From the NCBI GenBank assembly GCA_029532415.1, contig JAQOTA010000053.1:6572001-6636000 (forward strand): 64,000 nt of DNA, read 5' to 3'. The notes under the pieces were generated by a model. It did not search any database. It saw only the letters and a list, made by a program, of their open reading frames with translations, and had not been told where the DNA came from. This document shows, in pieces, positions 1-11,152 of this stretch; the stretch's first letter is position 1, and each line of letters starts with the position of its first letter. Origin of the DNA: Marasmius tenuissimus (Eukaryota; Basidiomycota; Agaricomycetes; Agaricales; Marasmiaceae). Both the position numbers and the translations under genes were made by a program.

Positions 1-1985
1 ACAGAGGGCATCCGGACGCACCCGGCAATTTCCTTACCCCTCTCATTCTCATTACTCGATTACGAGTTCCAGATTCCACCAACACCTCTATAGTATAGTA
101 TCGGTGATGCCAATGCTGCTCCCGCAAGTGCTACCAAGATACTCCTCTCCCAGGTTGTCGGCACATCTACATGGCGTTTGTGGTTGTCGACAAGCCACTC
201 AAGTTGATCTCACCCCTCTTGGCGATTCCTTCATGATAACCACACATGTGTATATCAGCTTGAAGGGCCAAAGAAATGCACAACTTACCTAGTACGATGA
301 AAATAGTCACTCCATCAACTCTTTGCAGAGAATCCTTTGTTTTCTACAATGGTTTTCTCTGTTTTAAGTCATCACTTCTTGCTGGGCACGTCTACACATT
401 CGTGGTCTACTTTGTGGTTATGATATCCATCACGTTCCTATCCCTCCTGATATCAGAGAAACCCAAGTGGAAGAACAAGAACGAAGGCGCTCCGGCTGCC
501 ATCCATGATATCCTTGTCCTGCGCTGGCGGCACGTTGTTCGTGGTCTTTCTGGTTGTGGACGAGCCACAAGTCGTTTCCCCCTCTCTTTTTCATAATTTG
601 ATGCCATCCCGGCAGATCTCGGCAATCGCTCTCATTGTACGCTAACCATTCGCTTTCCGCCTTACTCCGTGGACATTGACCGCAGTTTCAACTTGATATC
701 AGTACAGTATATGCAAATAAACATTCAATCTTTCCTTCTTTGAGTTTCCTTGTCCGTAAGCCAAGTTCTAGGCCAACTCACATCAACAACTTGCGAAATA
801 ACCGTTTATGACCGTTTATGACCGGTACCGATCCACGAGCAGATTTCTACTGGTGTTTTCTGTACTCACATCTTTATTTACCGTAGAAACACTCTTTGTA
901 GGATTCTAAAACAATTATATCACGTGAGGTGGGACACTGGAAGCTGGAAATGAATCAAATTTCCTGGCCGGTGAGCCTGCCACCCTGAGAGAACAGCTCA
1001 AGTACCAAGAACACCAGGAAAAGCCGCACTTTGCTGATGCAGAGCAATGTCCATGGAAGGTTAGTTCTCATTATCATGCCACCGGCAAAGTTCTCTCCAC
1101 TGGGTGAGAATTGTGAGTGCTAAGCCAGCAACAGAAACTTACAACATGGAGCAATGAAAAGATACTTGGGATAACTAAAGCTGAAGTCCACGCTTTTACG
1201 AAAGCGTGACCTCACTTGAAGTAAGTAGAATCACGCAAAGTACAAGTAGATCGCAGAAAGCGACGAGCTTCAACAATACATCATGAGCAACAATGGGCTT
1301 TCATTACTATCACACCTGCTCTGAATAGTTTATATTGCTTTAATTATTGGGCCACTGGAAGTACAATATTCTTTCACTGAGAGGGACGGGATTGAATTAG
1401 GGTCCGGACAATGCATTGGGCCCGGGGGAGCCAAGGCCTTAGCTCCCGGTGTACATTTTGAAGACAATCTTTGCCTTGAGTTGCTTGTAGTAGGCCATCG
1501 TGGGGATGAAATCTGACCACGCCTAAATAGGAGTTGCTTTGGTGATACTCGCCTCGCCACTTGACATAGGCACAATAAAGGTTCTGCTGGTTTCTGAAGA
1601 CATAACTCTTTGGAGCCACTGAAGCTACCACCATTTGAGGGATCTACATCTTGTTCTTCAGTAGTCCGCTGAGATCACATCCATTCATAGTTCTGTTGGA
1701 GATACTCATGCTTGACTTGACAGAGTGTCATTGTAACAAAACTCACAGAGGGTCAAACCAACTCCTTCTCACATTGACTCCGGCACTTCCAACTCCCCTA
1801 TTGGATTCTTTATGCTTGTCCTAATCATCCTCATGCTCTAGCGCCACTCGCCAAGTGCATAAGCTGGACTAGCGCAGTACGTACAGTGGGATTATAGTCA
1901 TGTTCCACACAGCGCCCAAAAATCCGTACAAGCCAATGATGTGATCTTGCTGATGTAGGACCCCCACGCCACAGTCTTGAAAACG

Positions 1986-1993
1986 CATAAATA
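1986..1993 (+). promoter_or_regulatory. TATA-like box of secreted-protein gene copy A
   Basis: CATAAATA lies about 160 bases before the start codon. The same motif followed by CTG is conserved in the other two copies (44,749 and 56,227), at the same place relative to a candidate 5'-UTR intron. Conservation across diverged flanks suggests a core promoter. Confidence 0.5.
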
Positions 1994-2044
1994 CTGACCA
2001 TTCAGCGAGCTTTTCATCCAGTTTCTCTTCTTCCCTTGAATCAG

Positions 2045-2128
2045 GTCAGCATTGAAACCTTCTCTCTGCCTATTCAGAATCATTCTTCTCTAAAAACTCT
2101 CGCTAATTCCTCTTTCTTCATCTCTCAG
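2045..2128 (+). other. Candidate 5'-UTR intron, copy A
   Basis: A GT donor after TCAG and a pyrimidine-rich CTCTCAG acceptor bracket 84 bases just upstream of the start codon. Both junctions are preserved in copy B (44,808-44,892) and copy C (56,284-56,368), each 85 bases. This is inferred from splice-site conservation only; transcript reads would settle it. Confidence 0.4.
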
Positions 2129-2147
2129 AAGCTATCCAACCGTTATA

Positions 2148-2537
2148 ATGCAATTCAAACTTGCCTTCGTCGCCACTGCTCTTCTGGCTTCCGCATCTCC
2201 GGCCATGTCTGCCACGTTCAGATGGTACTCAGGCTCTGGCTGCACCGGCTCTCTCATTGCCACCAGCAACAGTGCCTCGTCCGGACAGTGTGTCCCGCTT
2301 GGCGGTGGCCGCTCTGCGAAGTCAATCAGATATGACAGCGTCCCAAACAACGCTTTCTTCTATAGATCAGGCGGTCCCAACGACAATTGCCGAGGTAGCT
2401 CGAGCACGACCCGCAGGGGATCTGGATGTGCAACTGCGCCCGACGGGTGAGTTTTTGGCTTGAGATTGATTCCTCTAATTCGATGAACTAAACATGTCCA
2501 CTTCAGCTTCAACTGGCAGAGTGTCAGGCTGGATTGA
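2148..2537 (+). CDS. Small secreted cysteine-containing protein, copy A (2 exons)
   Basis: Exon 1 is 2148-2446 and exon 2 is 2507-2537, joined across a 60-base intron with donor GTGAGT and acceptor CTTCAG. The product is 109 residues. Residues 1 to about 21 form a signal peptide: a short basic start, a hydrophobic core, and A-x-S-type small residues before the cleavage site. The mature chain of about 88 residues is rich in Ser and Gly and has four Cys that could form two disulfides. It ends FNWQSVRLD. Copies B and C share the fold-defining Cys positions, the intron position and the promoter. I do not recognise a named family; small size, secretion and lineage-specific duplication are effector-like traits, but that is inference. 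The start is the only Met before the signal peptide in all three copies. Confidence 0.7.
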
Positions 2538-3720
2538 GTCCACAGCGCCAGTCCCCAGTGGCCTCAAGGCACTTGCCATGCAAATCAATATGTAATCGGT
2601 AAAGGATCTAGTTTTCGGAAATCAAATGTGGTTGTAAAGAGTCGAGTATTCGAAAATCAAATGTAGTTGTGCTTAGCTTAGTGTCAAGACTTGCAGTGGA
2701 TTGTAACAGCGTGAAATCAACTGAAATTGGACGTCAAATAAAAATATCCGGATCCGGATGGTGACTCAAAGTGAGGTAGTGCCCGACAATAGTAACGTGA
2801 AATTATGCGATTTGCGATTGAACTTGAGCCTTCAACAATGCCTGAATGAATTGGGTTATGACACAAATCACCTACGTTTGCTGCGCATCCAGCAACAAGA
2901 ACGGAAACCTCTGAAGAATGAAGCACGGCAGTGATTTTTAAGATTTTAGGGACAGCGCCTCTCGAATGATCGCCAAATTCGGGCCTCTGTCGGAATGGAG
3001 AACATGCTGCGGACAAGTTCGGGAGCTCGAGATCACGTTAATAATATTGCAGCCACCATACAACCAGCTACATGTCGATCTACATACGAAGAGTTCTTGG
3101 CTTGGGGTCACGAAGACTCGATTTGAAAGACGCTATCTCAGCTGACTCTACAAATCTTTGGGGCTGCTAGATGGTGCCTGAGTACCTTCATAACTAGAGC
3201 GAATGCGAGCTGGCGTAGTTTTGAACACGTGAAACGCTGGACCTGTTCGCGACCCATGAGGTCACCCCCTCACGTCTCTTAATGAAGTGCGGTAGAGGAT
3301 ATGAGCAATGCAAGTTAAGACAATCTAATACCCCGAACATGAAGGCTTTTGAAGGTGGCTGTCTGTTACCTTGTTAAAAACGTGTCTCCATTGGGACATT
3401 GACTTTGAAGTCTCATACGCAGAAACCTCTGCTACAGGTGTGTGAGTAGGTCGAGAGTTGAGAATCAGATACGACGTACTGGAGGCTTTTCTGAAATGAT
3501 CGTACCGGATAAAGCAAGTGTTGGAGTACCTCCCAGCAGTTCCGTCGCGCATATTCCTTTCACACCCGAATATAGTGGTAAGGGAACAATGCTCGGTGCG
3601 TGTAGGCCAGCGCTCAACGTAGGAGGTCTACAGTGGACCACCCAGCGCTCATTACCCGCTGGCTCTCCCACTCGAATTCTACTTAGCGGATTAGAGAGCT
3701 TCGACACGAGCGACGTGATG
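2538..3720. other. 3' flank of block A, no gene recognised
   Basis: 2,600-2,800 aligns to the tails of blocks B and C. 2,800-3,720 holds only short ORFs without recognisable motifs. Confidence 0.4.
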
Positions 3721-3723
3721 AGA

Positions 3724-3858
3724 ATCGAAAGCGAAAGAGAAAGAGAAAGCGAAAGTGAAAGTGAAAGAGTAAGTAAAATTGAAAGTAAGGGTGAGATCGA
3801 AAGTATGGGGAAAATCGAAAGTGTGGGTGAGATCGTGGGATCGAAAGTCAACATCAAG
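3724..3858 (+). repeat. GAAAGn purine-rich simple repeat
   Basis: Degenerate tandem GAAAGC/GAAAGT/GAAAGA units. They create an artificial Ser/Glu-rich reading frame, which I do not treat as a gene. A 23-base piece (3745-3767) is matched exactly in inverted orientation at 5311-5333, so the pair flanks the two genes between them. Confidence 0.7.
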
Positions 3859-3921
3859 ATAGAAAGCGCGCTATCTACTTTCGATTCCGATTCCGCCTGT
3901 CGCTTAATTCATTCCCATACG

Positions 3922-3929
3922 TATATATA
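3922..3929 (+). promoter_or_regulatory. TATA box upstream of CxC5-like gene
   Basis: TATATATA lies 52 bases before the ATG at 3981, a normal distance for a fungal core promoter. It supports a once-transcribed gene downstream. Confidence 0.5.
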
Positions 3930-3980
3930 GCTGGCTTCTTATTAGCAGAACTCCCCTTCCACCCCATATTTGTTCAAGCC

Positions 3981-4558
3981 ATGGATCAAATCACAATCGG
4001 TGACCTTACACAGCTTGATCTTCCCGGCCCTCTTTCACTATCAAAGCTCGCCACCTATTTTCGCGCTTGCCAGTTTCTTCGACGCGAAATCACAGTCTAT
4101 AGCAAAGTGTCCAGTTCACAGAACCCGCCAGTGGCCCTTCCGCCTCACGTTGTGTCCTTTTTGAGCTCAATTTTGAATGTATCCGAGCCATACGTTACGG
4201 ACCTGTGGGTGACTTTGGGAGTTTTCATCTGGGATGAGGGAGAGATGGAATTGGAGAAGCGAGATGCGGCGTTCTTTGAAAGGCATGGGAAATTAGACAG
4301 TTCACAACATAAACATCTCGGTGCGTTGCAGGGAATTTGTTACAATATGGGGGTCTGAGGACCAATTTTGAAGCGGGATTCATGTTCTATCCACCTCATT
4401 TCTCATATCTCAAATGTGGCCGTGGTCTCACTCGACTCTCTAGAGTGCCGATCACCCTCTTCTCAGGAGGTCGTCGGAGTAGCTGGATGATCAAGATGGA
4501 ACATGTCCTTGACGGCGAGTCGATTGCGAGGCTCGGCTTGCTTCACTGGTTGGTATGA
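3981..4558 (+). pseudogene. CxC5-like (KDZ transposon-associated) protein, frameshifted
   Basis: The first frame gives 125 residues from MDQITIGDL to a TGA at 4356-4358. It resembles the N-terminal part of the mushroom CxC5-type cysteine-cluster proteins found near KDZ transposases, with the pattern LPPHVVSFL, a WVTLGVFIW segment and FFERHG. The expected continuation, a YPP motif followed by Cys-bearing residues, appears in another frame at 4337-4558 (FYPPHFSYLKCGRG), so an indel breaks the gene. Later Cys clusters of the family are not visible. It lies about 32 kb from the KDZ transposase remnant at 37 kb. The 3' part overlaps, on the opposite strand, the second exon of the GRF gene. The family call is from recall of the motif pattern and is moderately sure. 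Confidence 0.45.
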
Positions 4559-4955
4559 GGATGAATGTTTTGAAGGAGTCGACGGGTAAGGAAGAAAATG
4601 TTCCTCAGTTGGATCATACGCTAGAAGCTCTTGTAGTGATTTATTCTCCTTTGGATCCGGGAAACAATAGACTTTGAGCTCTGAAGGTAAACCTGTCCGT
4701 TCAAGATCATCCCGCCAGGCTATGCAGTGGGTTACCCGTGGGTCGGGGTCATCACACTTGATTCACAATATGAGGAGGCGACTGGATCAAGTCTGAAATA
4801 GTTTGACTCACCGCCTCATAGAAGTATCCACGATGGTTTGGGTTAACCTTTCTGAAGCACGGCCGTACAGAGACTGATTTCCCACAGGTGGGACAAGACT
4901 TATGGAGCGGGGGGATATGCTGCCTGTATTGGTACACTTTCAATCGAGAAGACAT
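4463..4955 (-). CDS. GRF-type zinc-finger protein (2 exons)
   Basis: Exon 1 runs 4955-4812 and exon 2 runs 4756-4463. The 55-base intron has donor GTGAGT and acceptor CAAG, and both exons stay in phase. The product is 145 residues. Residues 21-49 carry the zf-GRF signature: CPTC at 21-24, an Asn-rich turn, then RGYFYEAC with the last ligand Cys49 contributed by exon 2. Without splicing that Cys is missing, which is good support for the intron. GRF fingers bind single-stranded nucleic acid in several DNA-repair and transposon-associated proteins. The remaining 96 residues (CDDPDPRVTHC onward) are acidic and then Ser/Pro/Thr-rich with no recognised domain. Start chosen at 4955 because similar short fungal GRF proteins begin just before the finger. 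It overlaps the CxC5-like fragment antisense. It could be a transposon passenger. Confidence 0.6.
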
Positions 4956-6660
4956 GAGCTTTAGCGGGGGAAATTGGCAGAAGAGAAGTACAATAAACCA
5001 ACGTCTTTTATAGGTAGCATCAGCCCCGTATCTGAGAGACGGCGTGTTTTGCGCGTCGCGACTTACGGTTGCCGTGCAACGCAGCCGACGCACTTCAGGA
5101 ACACAACTAAAGGTAAAAAGGCTACCTCGGGATAGGGCCAATTGAGATTTATATTAGGATTATATTGTGTAGGATCTACACTATATCAAAACCACGAATG
5201 AAAGTTGACAACTCGGGCTCCACTCAAGAAAAGAAAGTGATGGTCCGATTGAAAGTAAGAGACGGACCGAAAGTCTGGGAAAAACACTTACTTTCGATTA
5301 TCGCCCTGGACTTTCACTTTCACTTTCGCTTTCACTTTTGTTTTCGATTTCACGAGGCCTCGTCGCTGGTGTCGAACTTCTGGCGGATTAACAAGGCAAG
5401 GTTTGAAATATAGAGTTTGTTGAATATAATTTTGCATTGATAACGATCGTAAGTAAAACTGAGGGATGTCCAACTAAACGGCGGTGTCCTTTGTTGGTCC
5501 TTTGCTCGATGTTGTCGCTTCCGGGCGTTCTCGCTGAGGTGCATAAGGCGCTACTTTGGCGCCAATTGTCAATTTGGGCGATGGGAAATCTTGGCTACCA
5601 AATTCGGATTTTTGTTTTAGGATTTTCCAATCGTTTCAGGCGAGTTTTTCGTCTCGAAGAATTAGCACATCAAGGCCCACGGCCGGGAGAGGTATATTGC
5701 CGAGGTCGGCGCCGCGAGTGATGGCGGTTCTACAGTACAAGCACGAGCATACCATGACGTTGAAGGGGTTGCGAAATCCCTACTTTACAACCCTCCCGAC
5801 GTCATCGACACTACTTACCAGAAACTGTGTATGATAAAGTCCATAGAGGCAAGAATCAATGAAACTGGGTGGGATAGATTAAGGGTGGGTGACGAAAAAC
5901 TAGGGCGGATAACCTAACGGACGAGAGAAAGAATTGAAATGTCCGCCAGGCTGTCTGCCAGAAATATAAACAAGGGAAAATGTGAAATTTGAAAACCGTG
6001 AAACAAGTAAGAAAAGAGATCGAGGCTCGTTGCCTCGGGAGTCAGGAGTCGGGTCTCAGTGACCTCGGGAGTTTGGGGCTCAATCCCAGTGAGAAGTGCC
6101 TAGATTACGGTGAATTAAATAAAAATTATCGAATGGCAGATGTATATAGCTGAATTCTCATGAATTCTTTTACTCCAATTTTGGGTCTCTTTTGTAGGAA
6201 TGGGTTGAAACTTTTCAAAAAACCAAATAGAATGTTTCAGGAACTCCAAAACTTGGTTCATTCATTCATTCCTTTGCTTCCAAACAATCGGAATAGATCC
6301 ATTGAACTGAATCAAACGGTCTAGACGAAAGCCAAAAAACTGAAACTGAGTTTTTGAAGCGCAGGTGCAAGAAAGTGCCGCTGAAGTGCCAATCTAAGGC
6401 TACTGTAAGCCTTCGACGCAGTCACACCTCTTACACCAACCACGACCACGGCCCTAATACAATCTTCCACCACACCCATTCCTCGTGATGAGACCTTCTC
6501 CTAGTAGTGCAACACGGATGATTCACCCATTCTGATCCAACTGTTCCAGTCCTTTTCTTTTTGCTTCCCCCATCCTGGAATCCTCCACCTCACAACAAAA
6601 ATTCAATTTTTCTTTTATCGCCGAGCTGGTACCCTGAAACGGGGCACAAGACATTAAAGG
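4956..6660. other. Intergenic, no gene supported
   Basis: 5,282-5,345 contains a CTTTCACTTTC pyrimidine tract, the inverted partner of the 3.7-kb GAAAG tract. 5,860-6,540 has short direct repeats (CTCGGGAGT near 6,037 and 6,064). No ORF here has recognisable motifs. Confidence 0.4.
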
Positions 6661-7745
6661 CAGGGGTGAAGGCAGCTGCCTTTGCCTGCCTTTACCTGAA
6701 CCTTTACCCTGCCTTTAGTGTACAGCCACATATGAATATTCATTCAATGGTCAGAACTCTGTAAGATGTGAGGCGACCGGGGCAACTGGTAGGCCAATAT
6801 ATGATAGGACATCTATTTAACAAGCAATTGGTGTATGTACAAGGAAGTAAAAGTAGCTTTCACAATCACAGAATGAGACTTTACACGCTGTACTAGCTGT
6901 TGACATGCAGAGGGATAGCCTTAAATCTATACTGTAAGTCAGTGGTTCAAGACAGTGAGGCTGTATCTCAGTAGGTATAGGTCAGGTAGACCAGATTGGA
7001 ACCCTCTAGGATTGGGTATTGACATTATCACGCGATGTTCACGCCAAGTTCCAGCAGTGTACATGGTACACTACCTTAATCTCTGCCTAACCAGCTTCTA
7101 CTTAGCAATTGGTTGACCTTTGATCACACAAAACTAGCCTTTGGGCAGCCTTTAACTGGCCTTCACCCTGCCTTTACCCAGCCTGTGCCCTTCTTCTACC
7201 CGGCTTGCACCCTGCCTTTACCTGGCCTGCAACCTACCTTCACCCAGCCTGCACTTTGCCAATCTGACCTTTACCCGGCCTTCAGTACACAGCCAACCTA
7301 CCTTTGATTCCACAAACCCAACCTTTATCCGGCCTTTACTATACAGCTACCCTGCCTTCACTTTTCTGTATTCGACCTTCAGAACTGCCTTAACCTGGCC
7401 TTCGACTCACGAGGGCTAGCCTTCACCTCACCAGTAAATGGCCCCAACAGTGCATAGATGCGAATACTACTGCCTAATTCAATGTATTGACTCCGGTCAT
7501 CGTAAACACAATACAATTAAACATAACTTATAGTAGTCAGATACTGACCGTAAGGGCAAGATATGCAAGATCATAGAAAAATCAAGTTCCAATGAATTTA
7601 CTGAGCTCAAGACAACTCACAAGGCATGTTGACAATGCATAAATGACTTTGAAAACCGTCCGCTTGACCTTAACCTGCCTTAAGCCTACCTTTACCCTGC
7701 CTTTACCCCTGCCTTTACACCTGCCTTTACCACCCTGCCTTCAAT
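6660..7745 (+). repeat. Degenerate CCTTTACCCTG minisatellite in three clusters
   Basis: Units close to CCTTTACCCTG and CCTTCACCCAG recur at about 6,670-6,722, 7,135-7,440 and 7,665-7,742, separated by unrelated sequence. Unit length drifts between about 10 and 14 bases. Reading frames through it are Pro/Thr/Leu-rich and not credible proteins. Confidence 0.65.
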
Positions 7746-9769
7746 TTATCATGGCCCCCTGAAATCAACCTAGCTATTACGATATTCTTCGTTCTTTCTC
7801 TCTTGTCAAGAAGTAATATGTATCAAGCAGGACACATAGGCTCGCAGCACGACTGCAATATGGTGAGACATTACAATCTAACCTAAACCTTTACTGACTT
7901 CTTGATTCCACGGAATCTCTCGACAGCCACCACAGCCTACATATACACCGGCCCTACTCATGGAGATAACTTGGCGGATTTACACTCTCTGGATTGGTAC
8001 GACTTTCACGAGGTTAGAGGAGGAGTATTAGGGGCTTCGCAGGGTGCTGATAGCAATGAAGGGGCAATTGGATGGAGTTAAGTGTGTACGGTGCATATCA
8101 ATATCAATCACTGTGTCAATTCCTCTCACCAATGTCCACCGGCAACATCTTAGATCATAAATCTTCTATAAACCCCAACTGTGGTGAATGTAAGCCCTGC
8201 CGTCGTTCCAAATCCATTGAACATTTGCATGGTTACCAGCTCATTCAAGTGTTGTAGGCGCGTTTAATAACCTACCACGACCCCATCCCGTCCTGATAAA
8301 CACTCGGAACCCAGCAAAGCTACAGTTGTCATGTATAATTCGGCAGCAATGCAAGCGAAAGTCCACCGAAAAACAGCCGGAGACTGCGAAGTAAGCCTTG
8401 ACTCTAGCTATTTCCTGGAATACCTTACTGACTGCCTGAACACATGGGCTCTTTCACAGATTTAGAGGGTCTCGAGGCGGACTTCGGGAGGTTTAAGTTT
8501 CCTGCAGGTCAGCACACGGTCTGTTTTGTGTTCTCTCTCCCCTCGTTGAGTTTGACGCTTTTTCCAAGGACTTTGAGGGAAACCGAGACGGCGTAACTAC
8601 CCCCAAAGTCAGGTCACATTGACGGTCGAGGGAATAAATTCTTTTGCTGGCATTGCACGGATCAACATGCTGTTCATTCAGGTATATGAGCACTCAAGCT
8701 ACCTGGAGAGTATGGGGCAGAGGGCAACCAGGATGTATAGGGAAGGGTACAGCAGGCGCCCTAGCGCTGTGGAAGGAATCCTCACTTCCCACGTGTACAC
8801 CCAAACAATCCCAACTTCCACCACCACACTACCTTGCTACGATACTCTATCACTCTAATCCTTTCCTCTTTACTTTATCATTACTTCTCTATTTCTTTCC
8901 TTCCTTTTCTCTGTTTAATCCCTCCCCATCATCGCCGGTTTCATGTCCACTTCCCGCTCTTCATTTCTGTTTCCGATCCCTAACCACCGATGTCCCTCTC
9001 TGCACCACCTTGATTGCACACCGTTTGCCTCCAACGGTCGGAGCTTGGTCAACTCCTTTGTGCTGATCACCCCTACAAGCCTGGTGGCAAGCCAACGACG
9101 GACTGACGTGCGACGGGTCGATTTGGGAATAACCCATGGTCACTCCTTTATGTACTCACACGTGTTTCATGTCGTCTCGGGCTTTGTGTATTTAACCCAG
9201 CAGGGTAAATCCAATTTATCAGTGTTCAGTGTATCCCTACCAGTGTCTACGTGTGTTCCTTTCCTCCCCAAACCTCTCCCCGCAGTTTTTGCGCACCTTT
9301 CTTTGTCTCACCCCACTCCCGGTCCGACCTCGCCGAACCGTTCTCTACCCGACGCAATCTCCCTACCTTAGCGCCCAAGTACAGGACCCTGTATTACTGT
9401 GTATTTCTGTGAATCAACCCAAACGTCTTTGTTGTATTTTAATTCAGGGAATCTACAGAATTTTGTAATATTAAAGATATCCTTGGATTTGCTCGAATAA
9501 TTCACCGAGATAATTCAGCATAATGCAAGGAAATACATGGACTTCCCATTGGGGCTCAATGCCCACGACTGATCACACCATGCGATGCGGGACGGAGACG
9601 GGGGCTCCTCACAATCTATCATCGATTGTGAGTTAAGTGTAAAGGGAATAGAAGGTGACTTACTCACCGACAATCACCCTTGTGTAAACTCTCGTTTAAA
9701 CCCAAAGAATTGCAAAAAAAAAAAAATGCACATGACAAACATTCTTGAAAGCGCTGTAAACGCAATCCT
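7746..9769. other. Intergenic, no gene supported
   Basis: Pyrimidine-rich stretches at 8,790-8,950 and 9,230-9,370 give overlapping Pro/Ser-rich ORFs without motifs. 9,430-9,480 is AT-rich. An A13 run lies at 9,714-9,726. Confidence 0.4.
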
Positions 9770-10390
9770 TCTTCTAGTCCCCCATACATGGCAGATACAT
9801 CGTGACGAACGACAAGGTGTCTATTGCTGTGAAAGCACAGGATAGAGTCAGATACAAGTCAGACAGGAATTTGTTAATTGGTTTGAAACACATCTATAGC
9901 CTCAAGGTAGACTCCCCGATGTTGTGCAGCCCTGTTCGTTCTTCCCAGTGAGAGTAGGAATCAATGACGGTGATCAACAGTGAAGAAGTGATGACGTGAG
10001 TCATAGCCCTCGGTTCCAAATCTTTCAGAACCCCGGACCGTTGGTTTGCTTCCTGATCAAGACGTCTGGTGACTGTCTTAAGCACGACACGCTGCACAGA
10101 ACCCACTGGTGTGTAAGTAATCTTCCCCTTTGCTCTGCTATTTTCATCTAAGTTTGATCTAATCCTTCATTTTGTGGTCACGTTACTAGGTCTCTTTGTC
10201 ATACTCATTAGGACTTGGGATATCCCCGCACAAGAACATCAAATCTCAACACCATTCTGGAGGGGCACATTCAACCGTGGCAGCACCTTTGGAAGAATCT
10301 GTGTGTTCTACTATTTGAATGATCTTCCTCTGTCATTGCTTTTCAGGTTCGGCTAATCTCGTCTTACAACAAAGATGTAAGTTCGACTCC
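9770..10390 (+). repeat. Dispersed repeat family R, copy 1
   Basis: It shares segments with 22,640-23,290 (both start TCTAGTCCCCCATAC), with 49,850-50,140 (from TTTTCATCTAAGTTTGATC to ACAAAG-TGTAAG), and with 60,400-60,700. Copies are diverged and differently truncated. None holds a convincing protein. Gypsy-1 begins just after the shared sequence ends. Confidence 0.6.
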
Positions 10391-10400
10391 TCCTTCCGTT

Positions 10401-11115
10401 TGTTACATCCATGCCGGTTCCGGGGTTTCCGAAGGCTTCTATCCACCTTCCGGAGATTCCAATACTCGGAATCTACTTTATGTTTTCTCTTCCTTCACGA
10501 TCCTTTCCGGAACATGACTTTGGATTCCGACGCCGTGTCCCTGGTACTTATGGATCGGAGATACATATACACCGTTCATTTCCGAGTAGTACATTTACTC
10601 TACATTCCGACATTCCGCTTTCCATTCTATTATGACTCATCCCGTACATTCCATTCTGACACTTCATTTCCGATTCATCTCCGACTCCGGGACTTCACCC
10701 TCCGTCTCGGATTCCGTACTGTACATACATTCTCTCCCGCTCTTGACTCACCTTCGGTACTACGATCGCCAGAACCTCTTCGGAGGTCTCGGAGATCGAT
10801 ACATATATAAGCTAGATACTTCACGACTTGTATTCCTCAGAATTAAAATCAACTTGGTTTCCGTTTTATCTCATTCGACTCATTCCGTCTCTTTATCTCC
10901 ATCTCCTCTTCATCTTTATCTTCCTTTCCTTCCGGTCAAGGACAACTCAACTCAACGGTGTCGTTGGCAAAACCTTCGACTATTGTCCAGCCATCTGTTC
11001 GGCCTTCCGGTTGTCGGAATCTCCCTAACTCCAACTAGTCCATTCCGGCACGTCGGCTTTCCGTCTCTTCCGCTCGGACTTCTGTCCGGGCTGTCATATC
11101 CGCACGATCCTAACA
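10401..11115 (+). mobile_element. 5' LTR of Gypsy-1
   Basis: Boundaries are set by the 5-base inverted ends TGTTA...TAACA and by the match of its final ~75 bases to 15,938-16,012. Length is 715 bases. The LTR is unusually dense in ATTCCG/TTCCGG words. I could not identify a tRNA primer-binding site directly downstream. Confidence 0.8.
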
Positions 11116-11152
11116 GTATTTTAATTCTCGAACCTTGAGTTGAAATTACTGA

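Larger units (their letters stand above)
1..3030. repeat. Paralogous block A (three-copy segmental repeat)
   Basis: This stretch aligns by eye, with gaps, to block B (about 43,490-46,080) and block C (about 53,100-57,700). Shared landmarks in order are a segment around 549 ending GACGAGCCACAAGTCG, a segment around 651 beginning CTTTCCGCCTTACTCC, a segment around 1345 beginning ATTGGGCCACTGGAAG, the TATA-like promoter at 1986, the secreted-protein gene at 2148, and a 3' tail near 2743. The first 60 bases also resemble 40,917-40,960. Outside the secreted-protein gene I see no other gene in 1-1985; the short ORFs there are not convincingly protein-like. Boundaries are approximate. Confidence 0.75.

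Noticed and set aside
1330..1634. Overlapping minus-strand ORFs partly conserved in blocks B and C
   Set aside because: Conservation is at DNA level with frame-breaking indels between copies, so it reflects the segmental duplication.
3442..3930. 162-residue Ser/Glu-rich ORF and its Leu/Ser-rich antisense ORF
   Set aside because: Both come from the GAAAG simple repeat.
8644..9371. Overlapping ORFs of about 140 residues
   Set aside because: Pyrimidine-rich DNA gives open frames in two registers; no motif, and no clear intron or partner.
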